Source: an uncultured Acidimicrobiaceae bacterium | Lineage (GTDB): Bacteria; Actinomycetota; Acidimicrobiia; Spongiisociales; SHLN01 | Assembly: GCA_947259275.1 (NCBI GenBank) | Contig: CAMYMH010000004.1 | Coordinates: 94,330-158,329, forward strand | Direction: 5' to 3' | Length of the DNA stretch: 64,000 nucleotides | In this document: positions 36,048 through 44,181 of the stretch, in pieces | Layout: the number at the start of each line of letters is the position of its first letter | How positions within the stretch are numbered: position 1 is the stretch's first letter | The notes under the pieces: model-generated | What the model saw: the letters and a program-made list of their open reading frames with translations, nothing else | What the model was told of the DNA's origin: nothing | Databases searched by the model: none | Made by a program: the position numbers and the translations under genes

Positions 36048-38603
36048 ATGAGCTTGCCCAACCGCGAACCCACGATTCACCAGGCCGAATGGCGCGAGCG
36101 CCGCACCCGGCTGGTTCCTGCCCTTGCCATTCTGCTGGTAGGGGGCGTGCTGATGGGCGCCTGGGTCGGCCTCTTCACTTTCCTCTCGACCAATCCGTCG
36201 GCCAAGGCATACGACTGGGTGGATGAGACGCTCATACCCGAGACCAACGCGGCCGGCATCCCCGAGTTCCCCAATCTCAGCCGCCTCTCGACATTGTTTT
36301 CGGCCGACGGCGTTCAGCTGGCCGAGCTCTCCCTCCGTGGCAGCCTCCCGGTCCCCATCGAGGAGATCCCTGAACAGGTGAGCGGGGCGATCCTGGCCGC
36401 CGAGGACGGTGATTTCTACGACCACCGGGGCGCCGACTTCGAGTCGACGCTGCGAGCCGCGGTGGCGACGGTCCGGGGCACGTCGATTCAGGGAGGGTCC
36501 ACCATCACCCAGCAGGTGGTCCGCAACCTCGGGATCGTCGGCAAGGAGAAGACCGTCCAGCGCAAGATCGCCGAGATCGCCTGGGCGGCCGAAATGGAGC
36601 GCAAATACTCAAAGGAGGCCATTCTCGAGTTCTACCTCAATTCGGTCTACTTCGGTTGGAATGCGTACGGGATACGCGCCGCCGGGCTCGAGTACTTCGG
36701 CAAAGAGCTCGCCCAGCTCTCGGTTGGAGAGGCTGCCGCCCTCGCCACGGTTATTCGCAATCCGTCCCTCTACGATCCCCGCGACCGAACCCCGAATGAG
36801 AGCGGCCAGATCGGTCAAGAGCTGGTCGAGGAGCGCCGGGTCAGCGTGCTGGACGAGATGGTCGAAATCGGGATCATCACCGACGGAGAGGCTGAGGCCG
36901 CCGCCGCTATCCCCCTGGCCGCATCCATCATTCCCCACCAGAACTTCCCCGAGCCGGCCGAGTTGATTCGCATTTCGGCGGTGGGGGCGCTGCTGAACGA
37001 TCCCAAGTTCGATTCGGTGCTGGGCACCACGCCCGAGGATCGGCTCATCGCTATCTTCGGATGCCCGGCCGACGACGTCGAGTGCGAGCTCGAGTCGCGG
37101 CTCAAGGGCGGCCTGGTCATAACCACCACCGTGGACTTCCACTTCCAGACCCGCGCCAACGAGATCCTGCGGGACTGGCTCCCGTTGTCTCCCACCGGTG
37201 GGGCAGCCCCGACGGGCGCCATCACCACCGTCGAAAACGGCACCGGCGCCATCAGGGTCATGGCGGGTGGGCTGGACTTCGGCGATGACATCGAGGCAGG
37301 CCAGCGCGATTACAACCTCGCCACCGAAGGCCAACGGCAGCCCGGCTCAGCTGCCAAGCCGTTCGCCCTCATTGCCTACCTCGAGCAGGGCGGCAGCCTC
37401 AACTCCTATTGGAACATCTCATCGCCGCTGGTCATCGAGTGCGACGTGCCGTGTGGCGAGAACGGCGGCTTCGAGTGGACGGTTCGAGGCGGTCGGGTGG
37501 CGGGGGGTCTCCGCAGCCTCGAGGCTTCAACCTACTTCTCGACCAACCCGACCTTTGCGCAACTGGCGGTCGAAGTCGGACCCGAGGCGATGGCGGAAGT
37601 CGCCAACCGGCTCGGGGTCTCTGCCGAGCTCCCCCCCGTGTATTCGCTGGCACTCGGCGCCGGCGAGTTGAGCCCACTCGACATGGCGGCCGCCTATTCG
37701 ACCCTCGCCAACTACGGCGTCAAGAACGAGCCCTACCTCATCCAGCGCATCGCCGACGAGGACGGCAACGTGCTGTTCGAAGCCGCCCCGACGCCAGAGC
37801 AAGTCCTCGACGAGACCCTGGCCGCGGTGGTGGTGAACACGATGAAGAAGGTGGTCTCGATCGGAACCGGGACCAACGCCCAGATCGGACGACCCCAGGC
37901 GGGCAAGACCGGCACCAACCAGAGCTTCCGCGACGCCTGGTTCGTCGGCTACGTGCCCCAGTATTCGACTGCGGTCTGGGTCGGATACGCCGATGCCCAG
38001 ATTCCCATGACGAACATCACCATCAACGGCAAGAGCTATCCCCGGGTGTTCGGTGGAAGTGTGCCGGCGCCGATCTGGCAGGAGTACATGTCCGAATTCC
38101 TCGCCGACGTGCCGGTGGAAGACTTCCCCCCCATACCGTCGGGCTCGAGCAAGTACTACGTGGTCCCCTCCACCGAGGTCCCGAACATCCTCGAGGATCC
38201 CCTCATCACCCAGAAGGATGCCGAACAGCTCGTCTACTTCGCCCATCTCCGGCCGGTGGTCGAGGAGATACCGTCACTCGAACCGCTCGGAACGGTTCTC
38301 AGCCAGACTCCGGACCCCGGCGCCCGACTCAGCCACAACGGCGAGGTGTTGATCGAGGTCTCGAACGGTGAGCCGCCGACGTTCCCGCTTCCCAACCTGA
38401 TAGCCCTCACGAGAACCGAGGCCAATCTGGTCATGGCTCAGTTGGCCGCCGAAACCGAGATCCTGGTGGCCCTGGTTCCACAGTTCGAGGTGTCCGACGA
38501 GGAATCCTGGGGCAGGATCATCAGGACCTTCCCGGTGGGGGGTACTCCAGTCGGCGCCGACGACATCGTGACGCTTGTCATCGGCCGGGCGCCCGACGGC
38601 TAG
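36048..38603 (+). CDS. Class A penicillin-binding protein with PASTA-like tail
   Basis: An 851-residue bifunctional peptidoglycan synthase. A membrane anchor at about 23-47 is followed by a GT51 glycosyltransferase (AAEDGDFYDHRGADFE with catalytic Glu119, and QGGSTITQQVVRNLGI). The transpeptidase domain carries all three motifs: Ser434-A-A-Lys437 in PGSAAKPFALIAYL, Ser498-T-N500, and Lys620-T-G. The C-terminal 130 residues hold one clear PASTA-like unit (VPNILEDPLITQKDAEQL) and a weaker second. The enzyme builds and crosslinks septal or lateral wall. It ends in a 4-nt convergent overlap with the next gene. Confidence 0.95.
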   Translation: MSLPNREPTIHQAEWRERRTRLVPALAILLVGGVLMGAWVGLFTFLSTNPSAKAYDWVDETLIPETNAAGIPEFPNLSRLSTLFSADGVQLAELSLRGSLPVPIEEIPEQVSGAILAAEDGDFYDHRGADFESTLRAAVATVRGTSIQGGSTITQQVVRNLGIVGKEKTVQRKIAEIAWAAEMERKYSKEAILEFYLNSVYFGWNAYGIRAAGLEYFGKELAQLSVGEAAALATVIRNPSLYDPRDRTPNESGQIGQELVEERRVSVLDEMVEIGIITDGEAEAAAAIPLAASIIPHQNFPEPAELIRISAVGALLNDPKFDSVLGTTPEDRLIAIFGCPADDVECELESRLKGGLVITTTVDFHFQTRANEILRDWLPLSPTGGAAPTGAITTVENGTGAIRVMAGGLDFGDDIEAGQRDYNLATEGQRQPGSAAKPFALIAYLEQGGSLNSYWNISSPLVIECDVPCGENGGFEWTVRGGRVAGGLRSLEASTYFSTNPTFAQLAVEVGPEAMAEVANRLGVSAELPPVYSLALGAGELSPLDMAAAYSTLANYGVKNEPYLIQRIADEDGNVLFEAAPTPEQVLDETLAAVVVNTMKKVVSIGTGTNAQIGRPQAGKTGTNQSFRDAWFVGYVPQYSTAVWVGYADAQIPMTNITINGKSYPRVFGGSVPAPIWQEYMSEFLADVPVEDFPPIPSGSSKYYVVPSTEVPNILEDPLITQKDAEQLVYFAHLRPVVEEIPSLEPLGTVLSQTPDPGARLSHNGEVLIEVSNGEPPTFPLPNLIALTRTEANLVMAQLAAETEILVALVPQFEVSDEESWGRIIRTFPVGGTPVGADDIVTLVIGRAPDG

Positions 38604-38932
38604 CGAGTCTGCTTCCCGCCCCCCACCCGATTCCCGCCTGAGGTTCCATGCTCGGGCTGATTGAGAACCTCGCGTCGAAGGCGAGCCGTGAGCCTCGGCA
38701 GCAACTCCGGGGGTAGCGGGGGCACCGTCGACCGCACGTAGAGATGCGAGGCTGTGCCGACGATGAGACCAGATCGGGCGAGCGCGGGGGTGCTGACGGG
38801 GCGGCGAATCGAACGCCGCCGCTTGGCAGCCTGCATGAGACGCAGCAGGTCGGCCACCGCCTCCGCACCAATGGCCGCAATCCAGTAGCGGCGTACGTAT
38901 TCGTGGTCGACCGGGTAGCCGCCGGGCGTCAT
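38600..38932 (-). CDS. Conserved-looking hypothetical protein
   Basis: A 110-residue protein of unknown function. The N-terminal part GGYPVDHEYVRRYWIAAIGA then EAVADLLRLMQAAKRRRSI, and the later ARSGLIVGTASHLYVRSTVP then PLPPELLPRL, have the composition and hydrophobic spacing of a real helical-plus-strand domain. I recall short actinobacterial proteins with the same YVRRxW...AVADLLRL pattern. ATG 38932 is a plausible start, but no ribosome-binding site is clear and the frame stays open further upstream. Its stop overlaps the PBP stop by 4 nt in convergent orientation. Confidence 0.65.
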   Translation of the reverse strand: MTPGGYPVDHEYVRRYWIAAIGAEAVADLLRLMQAAKRRRSIRRPVSTPALARSGLIVGTASHLYVRSTVPPLPPELLPRLTARLRREVLNQPEHGTSGGNRVGGGKQTR

Positions 38933-39134
38933 CCACAAGCGAGGCCGAACCAGCGGCCGCCGGTTTACAGTCGCCCGGACGCCCGAGCTGGGGCTGCAGC
39001 CCGCGGTGCCGGGCACCGGAATGGGAGGACGAGCATTTCGACGTGGCACCGCGGGCTGCATGGGCGAATAAATACCAAATAACGTGATATAACGTCAATG
39101 GAGACGGTATAAGGCGCGAAAGAAATGCCTGGCA

Positions 39135-39162
39135 ACCCAAGACCCAAGACCCAAGACCCAAG
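39135..39162 (+). repeat. Tandem heptamer array (ACCCAAG, four units)
   Basis: Four exact ACCCAAG units in tandem, three bases before the core of composite element B. The heptamer differs from the TCCGGCA array at the equivalent place beside copy A. Confidence 0.95.
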
Positions 39163-39164
39163 CA

Positions 39165-39349
39165 GAGCATCGCGTGTCAAGGTGGTTTCGCTGGGCCTGG
39201 CGCCGGCGGCGCCGGCCGTCCCCAAGCTCGGGTTGCAGCACTCGGCTGCCCTTCGGGCAGCTAAGCAGTTGCTACGCAACTGCCAAGCCGGGCGTAAGCC
39301 CGGCCTTTCTCCGCCCTTGTCACGCGCCAGACATGACTCGGCGGAGAAA
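39165..39349. repeat. Composite intergenic element, copy B (core, hairpin cluster, inverted repeat)
   Basis: The 66-bp core (39165-39230) is 85% identical to copy A. After the shared GCAGCACTCGG (39235-39245), a cluster of three perfect hairpins interrupts the element. The shared inverted repeat then follows, TTTCTCCGCC (39306-39315) against GGCGGAGAAA (39340-39349). The element lies in the 440-bp gap between the divergent genes starting at 38932 and 39373; nothing else is recognised in that gap. Confidence 0.85.
39245..39304. repeat. Cluster of three perfect hairpins inside element B
   Basis: GCTGCCC-TTC-GGGCAGC (39245-39261), GCAGTTGC-TAC-GCAACTGC (39265-39283) and GCCGGGC-GTAA-GCCCGGC (39287-39304) follow one another with 3-nt spacers. 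Copy A lacks this block at the equivalent position, so it behaves like an insertion or modular extension. Confidence 0.9.
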
Positions 39350-39372
39350 TCGAAAAGATACACTGTCCCCCC

Positions 39373-40542
39373 ATGCCAACGTTCAAAGAGCTGGTGGCGG
39401 CTGCGCGGGAGCGGATCCAGGAGGTCACTCCCGAGGAAGCCGAAGCCGCACTCGATCATGCCGTCTTCATCGACGTGCGCGAGAGCAACGAATTCGAGCT
39501 GGGTGCGATCGCGGGAGCAGCCCATATCGCCCGCGGAGTGCTCGAAAGCACCATCGGCAGCCGGGTCCCCGATCAGAACGCAGAGATCATCCTCTATTGC
39601 GCGGTCGGCGAGCGATCGGCGCTGGCTGCCGAGTCGCTGGCGGGACTCGGTTACACAAACGTCAGCTCGCTGGCTGGGGGGATTGAGCGATGGAAGCGAG
39701 AAGGTCGGCGGTGGGACACACCTCTGACCCTCCGCAGCGACCAGCGGAGTCGCTACAGCCGCCATCTGTTGCTGCCAGAGATCGGCGAGGCCGGGCAATC
39801 CCGCCTGCTCGACGCCCGGGTTCTGCTGGTAGGAGCAGGCGGGCTCGGCTCCCCCGCCGCTCTCTACCTGGCTGCCGCCGGAGTCGGGACGCTGGGCATC
39901 ATCGACCATGACGTCGTCGATGTCTCCAACCTCCAGCGCCAGGTCCTCCACGGAGTCGACCGGATCGGAAGTCCCAAGGTCGAATCGGCCCGCCAAACAT
40001 TGCGCAACATCAATCCGGACGTGAACGTCGTCGCCTACAAGGAGCGGCTCTCGGCCGAAAACGTTGTCGAGCTGGTCGGCGATCACGACGTCATCGTTGA
40101 CGGCGCCGACAACTTCCCCGCTCGCTATCTGTTGAACGACGCTTCGCTTCACGCCCGGCGCCCGGTGGTCCACGGATCGGTGTTCCGTTTCGAAGGCCAG
40201 GCAACGGTGTTCAAGCCCTATGGGGGCCCGTGTTATCGGTGCCTGGCGGCCAAGCCCCCACCGGCCGATCTGGCCCCGTCCTGTGCCGAGGCCGGCGTGC
40301 TCGGCGTGGTGCCGGGCATCATCGGTTCCATCCAGGCCCTGGAAGCCTTGAAGCTGCTGCTGGGAATCGGCGACCCGCTGGTCGGAACCTTGCTGGCTTT
40401 CGATGCCCTCGACGGTGAGTTCCGCAGGCTCACCTTCCGCCGCGATCCCAGCTGCCCGGCATGTAGTGACGAGGCCGCCCCGCCACGTATTGTCGAATAC
40501 GACGAGTACTGCACCCCCGCCGGGAACGTCGCGCGCGAGTAG
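39373..40542 (+). CDS. moeB: MoeB/ThiF-type adenylyltransferase with N-terminal rhodanese domain
   Basis: A 389-residue sulfur-carrier activating enzyme. Residues 1-110 are a rhodanese domain (DHAVFIDVRESNEFELGAIA, active-site Cys76 in ILYCAVGERSALAAE). Residues 125-389 form a MoeB/ThiF adenylyltransferase: QRSRYSRHLLLPEIGEAGQS, LLVGAGGLGSPAALYLAAAG, and zinc cysteines 287/290 and 361/364. It would adenylate and load sulfur onto a MoaD- or ThiS-like carrier for molybdopterin or thiamine synthesis. The domain order is reversed relative to classical MoeZ/MOCS3, where rhodanese is C-terminal. TACACT 8 nt upstream of the ATG suggests a leaderless transcript. Confidence 0.93.
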   Translation: MPTFKELVAAARERIQEVTPEEAEAALDHAVFIDVRESNEFELGAIAGAAHIARGVLESTIGSRVPDQNAEIILYCAVGERSALAAESLAGLGYTNVSSLAGGIERWKREGRRWDTPLTLRSDQRSRYSRHLLLPEIGEAGQSRLLDARVLLVGAGGLGSPAALYLAAAGVGTLGIIDHDVVDVSNLQRQVLHGVDRIGSPKVESARQTLRNINPDVNVVAYKERLSAENVVELVGDHDVIVDGADNFPARYLLNDASLHARRPVVHGSVFRFEGQATVFKPYGGPCYRCLAAKPPPADLAPSCAEAGVLGVVPGIIGSIQALEALKLLLGIGDPLVGTLLAFDALDGEFRRLTFRRDPSCPACSDEAAPPRIVEYDEYCTPAGNVARE

Positions 40543-40554
40543 GTCGATCGAGTT

Positions 40555-40900
40555 CCCCGCCCTGAGGGCGGGGAAGGCCGAGCGAAGCGAGGTCGGGGTA
40601 GGGGAAGCCCTTCGGGTTGCAACCCGAAGGGTTCCCAGGAACCCGAAGGGTTCCCGTCCACCTTCCCCTCGAGTGTCGTATTTCGCGACTGGCGCGACAC
40701 GACGGGACTCCTCGCCGGATAGAGGTCGCCTCATTGCCCTTCCCCGCCCTGAGGGCGGGGTGGCTCCGCCGGAGGCGGAGACGGGGTGGGGGAGGCCAGG
40801 AACCGCCAGTTCACTGGGTTTGCAGGCATGAGTGTCTCCCCCCATCCGTCCTCGGAGCTCGGCCGGGCTTCGGCCGGCTTAGGAGTTGCTTCGCAACTCC
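40555..40900. repeat. Intergenic palindrome/hairpin cluster
   Basis: The 465-bp gap between moeB and the SpoIID gene holds many perfect hairpins. CCCCGCCC-TGA-GGGCGGGG occurs twice (40555-40573 and 40742-40760). CCCTTCGGGTTGCAACCCGAAGGG (40608-40631) is a 24-bp palindrome. Others are GGGTTCC-CA-GGAACCC (40629-40644), GAACCC-GAA-GGGTTC (40639-40653), CTCCGCC-GGA-GGCGGAG (40764-40780) and GGAGTTGC-TTC-GCAACTCC (40882-40900). No gene is recognised here. Confidence 0.85.
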
Positions 40901-41007
40901 ATAGGAACCCGGAGGTCGGAGCATGGCCAATTTACGCATGTATTTCGCGATGCCCGTACAATCCGGGTGGGCATCAAGGAAGCGGAGCACATGCCGAAAC
41001 TGTTGGT

Positions 41008-43125
41008 ATGAATGGTTTCCTGGCCGCGCGCGCTGGACGCTGGCTCGGTATCGGCCTGGTGCTCTCGCTGCTCGTCGTTCCGGGTGCGGCGGCAGCCGAT
41101 CCGCCTGAAGAGCCCACCTTCACGTTCCTCGGCGGCGGCTTTGGGCACGGGACGGGTATGAGCCAATACGGGGCCCAGGGTCAGGCGCTCGAAGACCGCA
41201 GCTGGCAACAGATTCTCTCCACTTACTTCACCGGGGTCGGCTTTGCCGGCCTGGAGGCCGACCCGGCTCCGGGCCAGATCGGCGACGAGGGGCCGGTGTG
41301 GGTGGGTCTCGACCAGAACCTCACTCATCAGGACATTCGCATCTGGCCACTCACCGAGATTCCTCGCCACGTCACCGTGACCCGGGGCGAAGAACGAGCC
41401 GACGTCTTCCCGGGATCGAACAACATCATGTCATTCGACCTCACGCCTGATGGATGCACCTTCAGCGTCAGCGCCCTCACCTGGCCGGCCGGGCCATGCG
41501 AGTTCGACCTCGAATGGGACGGGTGGTCCGAAGCTCCAACCGTGGTCCTCGACACCACCCTGCTGGACACCAACCGATCCTGTGACCAGCCGGGCGAGCG
41601 GTGCTACTCGCGGGGCACGCTGATGATCCGTCCCAACGCCGCCGACGGCGACCCGGTGACCGGCTTCCATCTGGTGGCTCGCATGGACATGCAGTCATAT
41701 CTCTACGGATTGCTTGAGGTCCCCTACAGCTGGGATCCGGAAGCCCTCGCCGCCCAGGCGGTGGCAGGCCGGTCGTACGCAGCCAACAAGCAGGCTCTAC
41801 GTCGTGACCCCGAAGAGGCTGCGCTCCGCCAGGAACTGTGCTGGTGCCAGCTCTATGACTCGACTGTCGATCAGGTCTACGGCGGGTGGGGCCGGGGGGC
41901 CGACTCGTGGCTGGAAGCAGTCGATACCACAGCCGGAATGGTGCTCCATCACTCGGAGGTGACGGCCCCGTCGTTCCATCCCCGGGCAGGTGAGCCGATT
42001 GCGGTGCCCACTTTCTACTCGTCGTCCACCTTTGGCCACACCGAGGACTCCGGTGTGGCCTTCGGCTCCGGCTTCACGCCCGGCTACCTGGTAGGAGTCC
42101 CCGATCCCTGGTCGCTGGCTCCGGCGGCCGGCAACCCCCTCGGCACCTGGGAGGAAGTCTTCACCCGTACCGAGCTGGCCGGATTGGTCGGGCTCGATGC
42201 GGTCGATGATGTGTCCATCATCTCCTGGCTGCGCCCCGGGACCGAGCACCAGTCCGCCTACCAGATCACCTTCACCGGCACCGACGGCGGGGAACCGGCC
42301 TCGGTGACGCAATTCACCCGCCGGTTGCGGTCTCAGCTCGGCCTCTATTCGATGCAGATCACGTCGGTTGAGAAGTTCGTTCCCGATGGGTGGGTCGACA
42401 CCGGGGGCGGCGGAGCTCTCGCCGACCAGGTGGCGATGCACGACCCGACCTCGGGCCAATGGCACATCCGGGACGGGGACGAGACGGTGCGCCCCGCCTT
42501 CTACTACGGCATCCCCGGCGACATCCCCATGGTGTGTGACTGGGACGGGCTCGACGGAGTCAGCACCGTCGGCCTGTACCGGGCCTCCCAGGGATACATG
42601 TACCTGCGGGACTCCAATGAGTTCGGCGTCGCCGAGAACGACTTCTTTTTCGGCATCGGCGAGGACCTTCCCATCTGCGGCGACTGGGACGGCAACGGGA
42701 CCGAGACGATTGGAGTTTTCCGGCCCTCCAACCGCACCTTCTACCTGGCCAACACCAACCAGACCCAATTCGCCGACGAAGAAGCCATCCTGGACGCGCC
42801 TGGATCCATCCCGCTGGCGGGCGATTGGAATGGTGACGGGTTCGACACCGTCGGTTTATTCGATCCGGTGTCGCGCACCCTCTCACTCACCAATTCGCTG
42901 GCCGACGCCACCATCGACTTCAGCTATGCCTACAACACGATCCCTGAGGACAGGATCATCGCCGGAGACTGGGACGGCGACGGCATCGACACGGTGGGGG
43001 TATTTCGCCCGCCGGACCTTACGTTCTATCTTCGGGACGATTTCGAGATGGATTACGCCAATCACCAAATTGAATTCGGCCAGGAACATTGGAACCCGGT
43101 AGCCGGGGTGTGGGACGCCGGTTGA
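41008..43125 (+). CDS. Secreted SpoIID/LytB-domain protein with DWDGDG repeats
   Basis: A 705-residue exported protein. The signal peptide (GIGLVLSLLVVPGAAAA) begins right after ATG 41008. The mature N-terminus has GGGFGHGTGMSQYGAQGQAL and the central domain MQSYLYGLLEVPYSWDPEAL then AAQAVAGRSYAANKQ, the SpoIID/LytB signature (peptidoglycan lytic or amidase-enhancer activity). Residues about 490-705 carry four full repeats with DWDGDG-type acidic loops and a truncated fifth (WNPVAGVWDAG). The same repeat tail occurs on the CAP, GH26-like and FG-GAP proteins. It probably remodels or binds the wall during growth or division. Confidence 0.92.
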   Translation: MNGFLAARAGRWLGIGLVLSLLVVPGAAAADPPEEPTFTFLGGGFGHGTGMSQYGAQGQALEDRSWQQILSTYFTGVGFAGLEADPAPGQIGDEGPVWVGLDQNLTHQDIRIWPLTEIPRHVTVTRGEERADVFPGSNNIMSFDLTPDGCTFSVSALTWPAGPCEFDLEWDGWSEAPTVVLDTTLLDTNRSCDQPGERCYSRGTLMIRPNAADGDPVTGFHLVARMDMQSYLYGLLEVPYSWDPEALAAQAVAGRSYAANKQALRRDPEEAALRQELCWCQLYDSTVDQVYGGWGRGADSWLEAVDTTAGMVLHHSEVTAPSFHPRAGEPIAVPTFYSSSTFGHTEDSGVAFGSGFTPGYLVGVPDPWSLAPAAGNPLGTWEEVFTRTELAGLVGLDAVDDVSIISWLRPGTEHQSAYQITFTGTDGGEPASVTQFTRRLRSQLGLYSMQITSVEKFVPDGWVDTGGGGALADQVAMHDPTSGQWHIRDGDETVRPAFYYGIPGDIPMVCDWDGLDGVSTVGLYRASQGYMYLRDSNEFGVAENDFFFGIGEDLPICGDWDGNGTETIGVFRPSNRTFYLANTNQTQFADEEAILDAPGSIPLAGDWNGDGFDTVGLFDPVSRTLSLTNSLADATIDFSYAYNTIPEDRIIAGDWDGDGIDTVGVFRPPDLTFYLRDDFEMDYANHQIEFGQEHWNPVAGVWDAG

Positions 43126-44138
43126 GCCCGGTCTCGCTGGTCCTGGTAACCCACAATTCCGAAGCCCACATCGAAGCGTCGCTCGGGATCCTTGTGAGCG
43201 ACCCCGACGGGCCGGAAGAGATCGTGGTCATCGACAACGCGTCCACCGACGGCACCATCGGCATAGTCGAGCGCATGGGCGTCAAGCTCATCACCCTGGA
43301 AGAGAACCACGGGTTCGCCTATGGCTGCAACCTCGGAGCCTCGCTCACCCGCGGCGAGATCGTTGCCTTCCTCAACCCCGATACCGAGCCCAAGCCGGGC
43401 TGGCTGCCGCCGCTCCTCGAGGCCATCACCCGGCCCGGGATCGGAGCGGCCATGCCGGTGATGGATCTCACCTACTCCCCCGACCACTGGTTCACCTCCC
43501 GCAGCGCCCTGACCTACCTCGGCTTCGCCTGGTCGACCGAGAGCGGAGACCCGATTCCGCCCGACCTCGAAGAGATGGAGGTGCCGTTTCCCTCCGGCGC
43601 GGCGTTCGTGATGCGCCGCCAGCTATTTGACTATCTCGGTGGCTTCCGCGACGAGTACTTCCTCTACCTGGAGGACGTCGACCTCGGATGGCGGCTGCGC
43701 CTGATGGGCCTCAAGAGCGTTCAGGTGCCGGCGTCCCGGGTCTCTCACGACTACGAGTTCGGACGCCACGAACGGAAGATGTACTACCTGGAACGCAACC
43801 GCCTGCGGATGGTCTACGCCAACTACCAACCGGCCACTCTGCTGCTGCTGGCTCCGGCGCTGATCCTGGTCGAGGTAGCCGTGGTTGCCGCCGCCATCCG
43901 CCACGGGTGGATCGATCAGAAGCTCCAGAGCTGGCGCGGGTTCGTGAAGCTGATTCCCCTGCTCCGTCAGGAAGCCCACCGTTCCCGTTCCATCCGCACG
44001 GTCGGCGACCGGGCGATTCTCGCCACCATGGACGCTGCCTTCCACGGCATCAACCAGTTCGAGATCCACCCGCTGGTTCGCTCCCTCAACCGCCTGGCCG
44101 TCTGGTACCTAGGCGTGCTCCGAAGGCTCGTCACCTAG
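43122..44138 (+). CDS. Glycosyltransferase family 2 (rhamnosyltransferase-like)
   Basis: A 338-residue GT2 enzyme. I start at TTG 43122, which overlaps the SpoIID stop (TTGA); GTG 43110 is an alternative. The N-terminus VSLVLVTHNSEAHIEASLGI, the nucleotide part EEIVVIDNASTDGTIGIVER, the metal site EIVAFLNPDTEPKPGWLPP and the acceptor part DEYFLYLEDVDLGWRLRLMG resemble WbbL-type transferases. A membrane-associated helix (ATLLLLAPALILVEVAVVAA) near 250 may tether it. It probably adds a deoxyhexose or similar sugar to a lipid-linked glycan. Confidence 0.9.
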   Translation: MSPVSLVLVTHNSEAHIEASLGILVSDPDGPEEIVVIDNASTDGTIGIVERMGVKLITLEENHGFAYGCNLGASLTRGEIVAFLNPDTEPKPGWLPPLLEAITRPGIGAAMPVMDLTYSPDHWFTSRSALTYLGFAWSTESGDPIPPDLEEMEVPFPSGAAFVMRRQLFDYLGGFRDEYFLYLEDVDLGWRLRLMGLKSVQVPASRVSHDYEFGRHERKMYYLERNRLRMVYANYQPATLLLLAPALILVEVAVVAAAIRHGWIDQKLQSWRGFVKLIPLLRQEAHRSRSIRTVGDRAILATMDAAFHGINQFEIHPLVRSLNRLAVWYLGVLRRLVT

Positions 44139-44181
44139 GGGGATCTGCCAGCGATTGAGCGGTCGAAGAAGCCGGTTGTGC

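Noticed and set aside
38965-40845. A 626-codon minus-strand open frame opposite moeB
   Set aside because: It is a high-GC shadow of the well-supported rhodanese-MoeB gene, and it also runs through the repeat and palindrome regions on both sides. No domain is recognisable.
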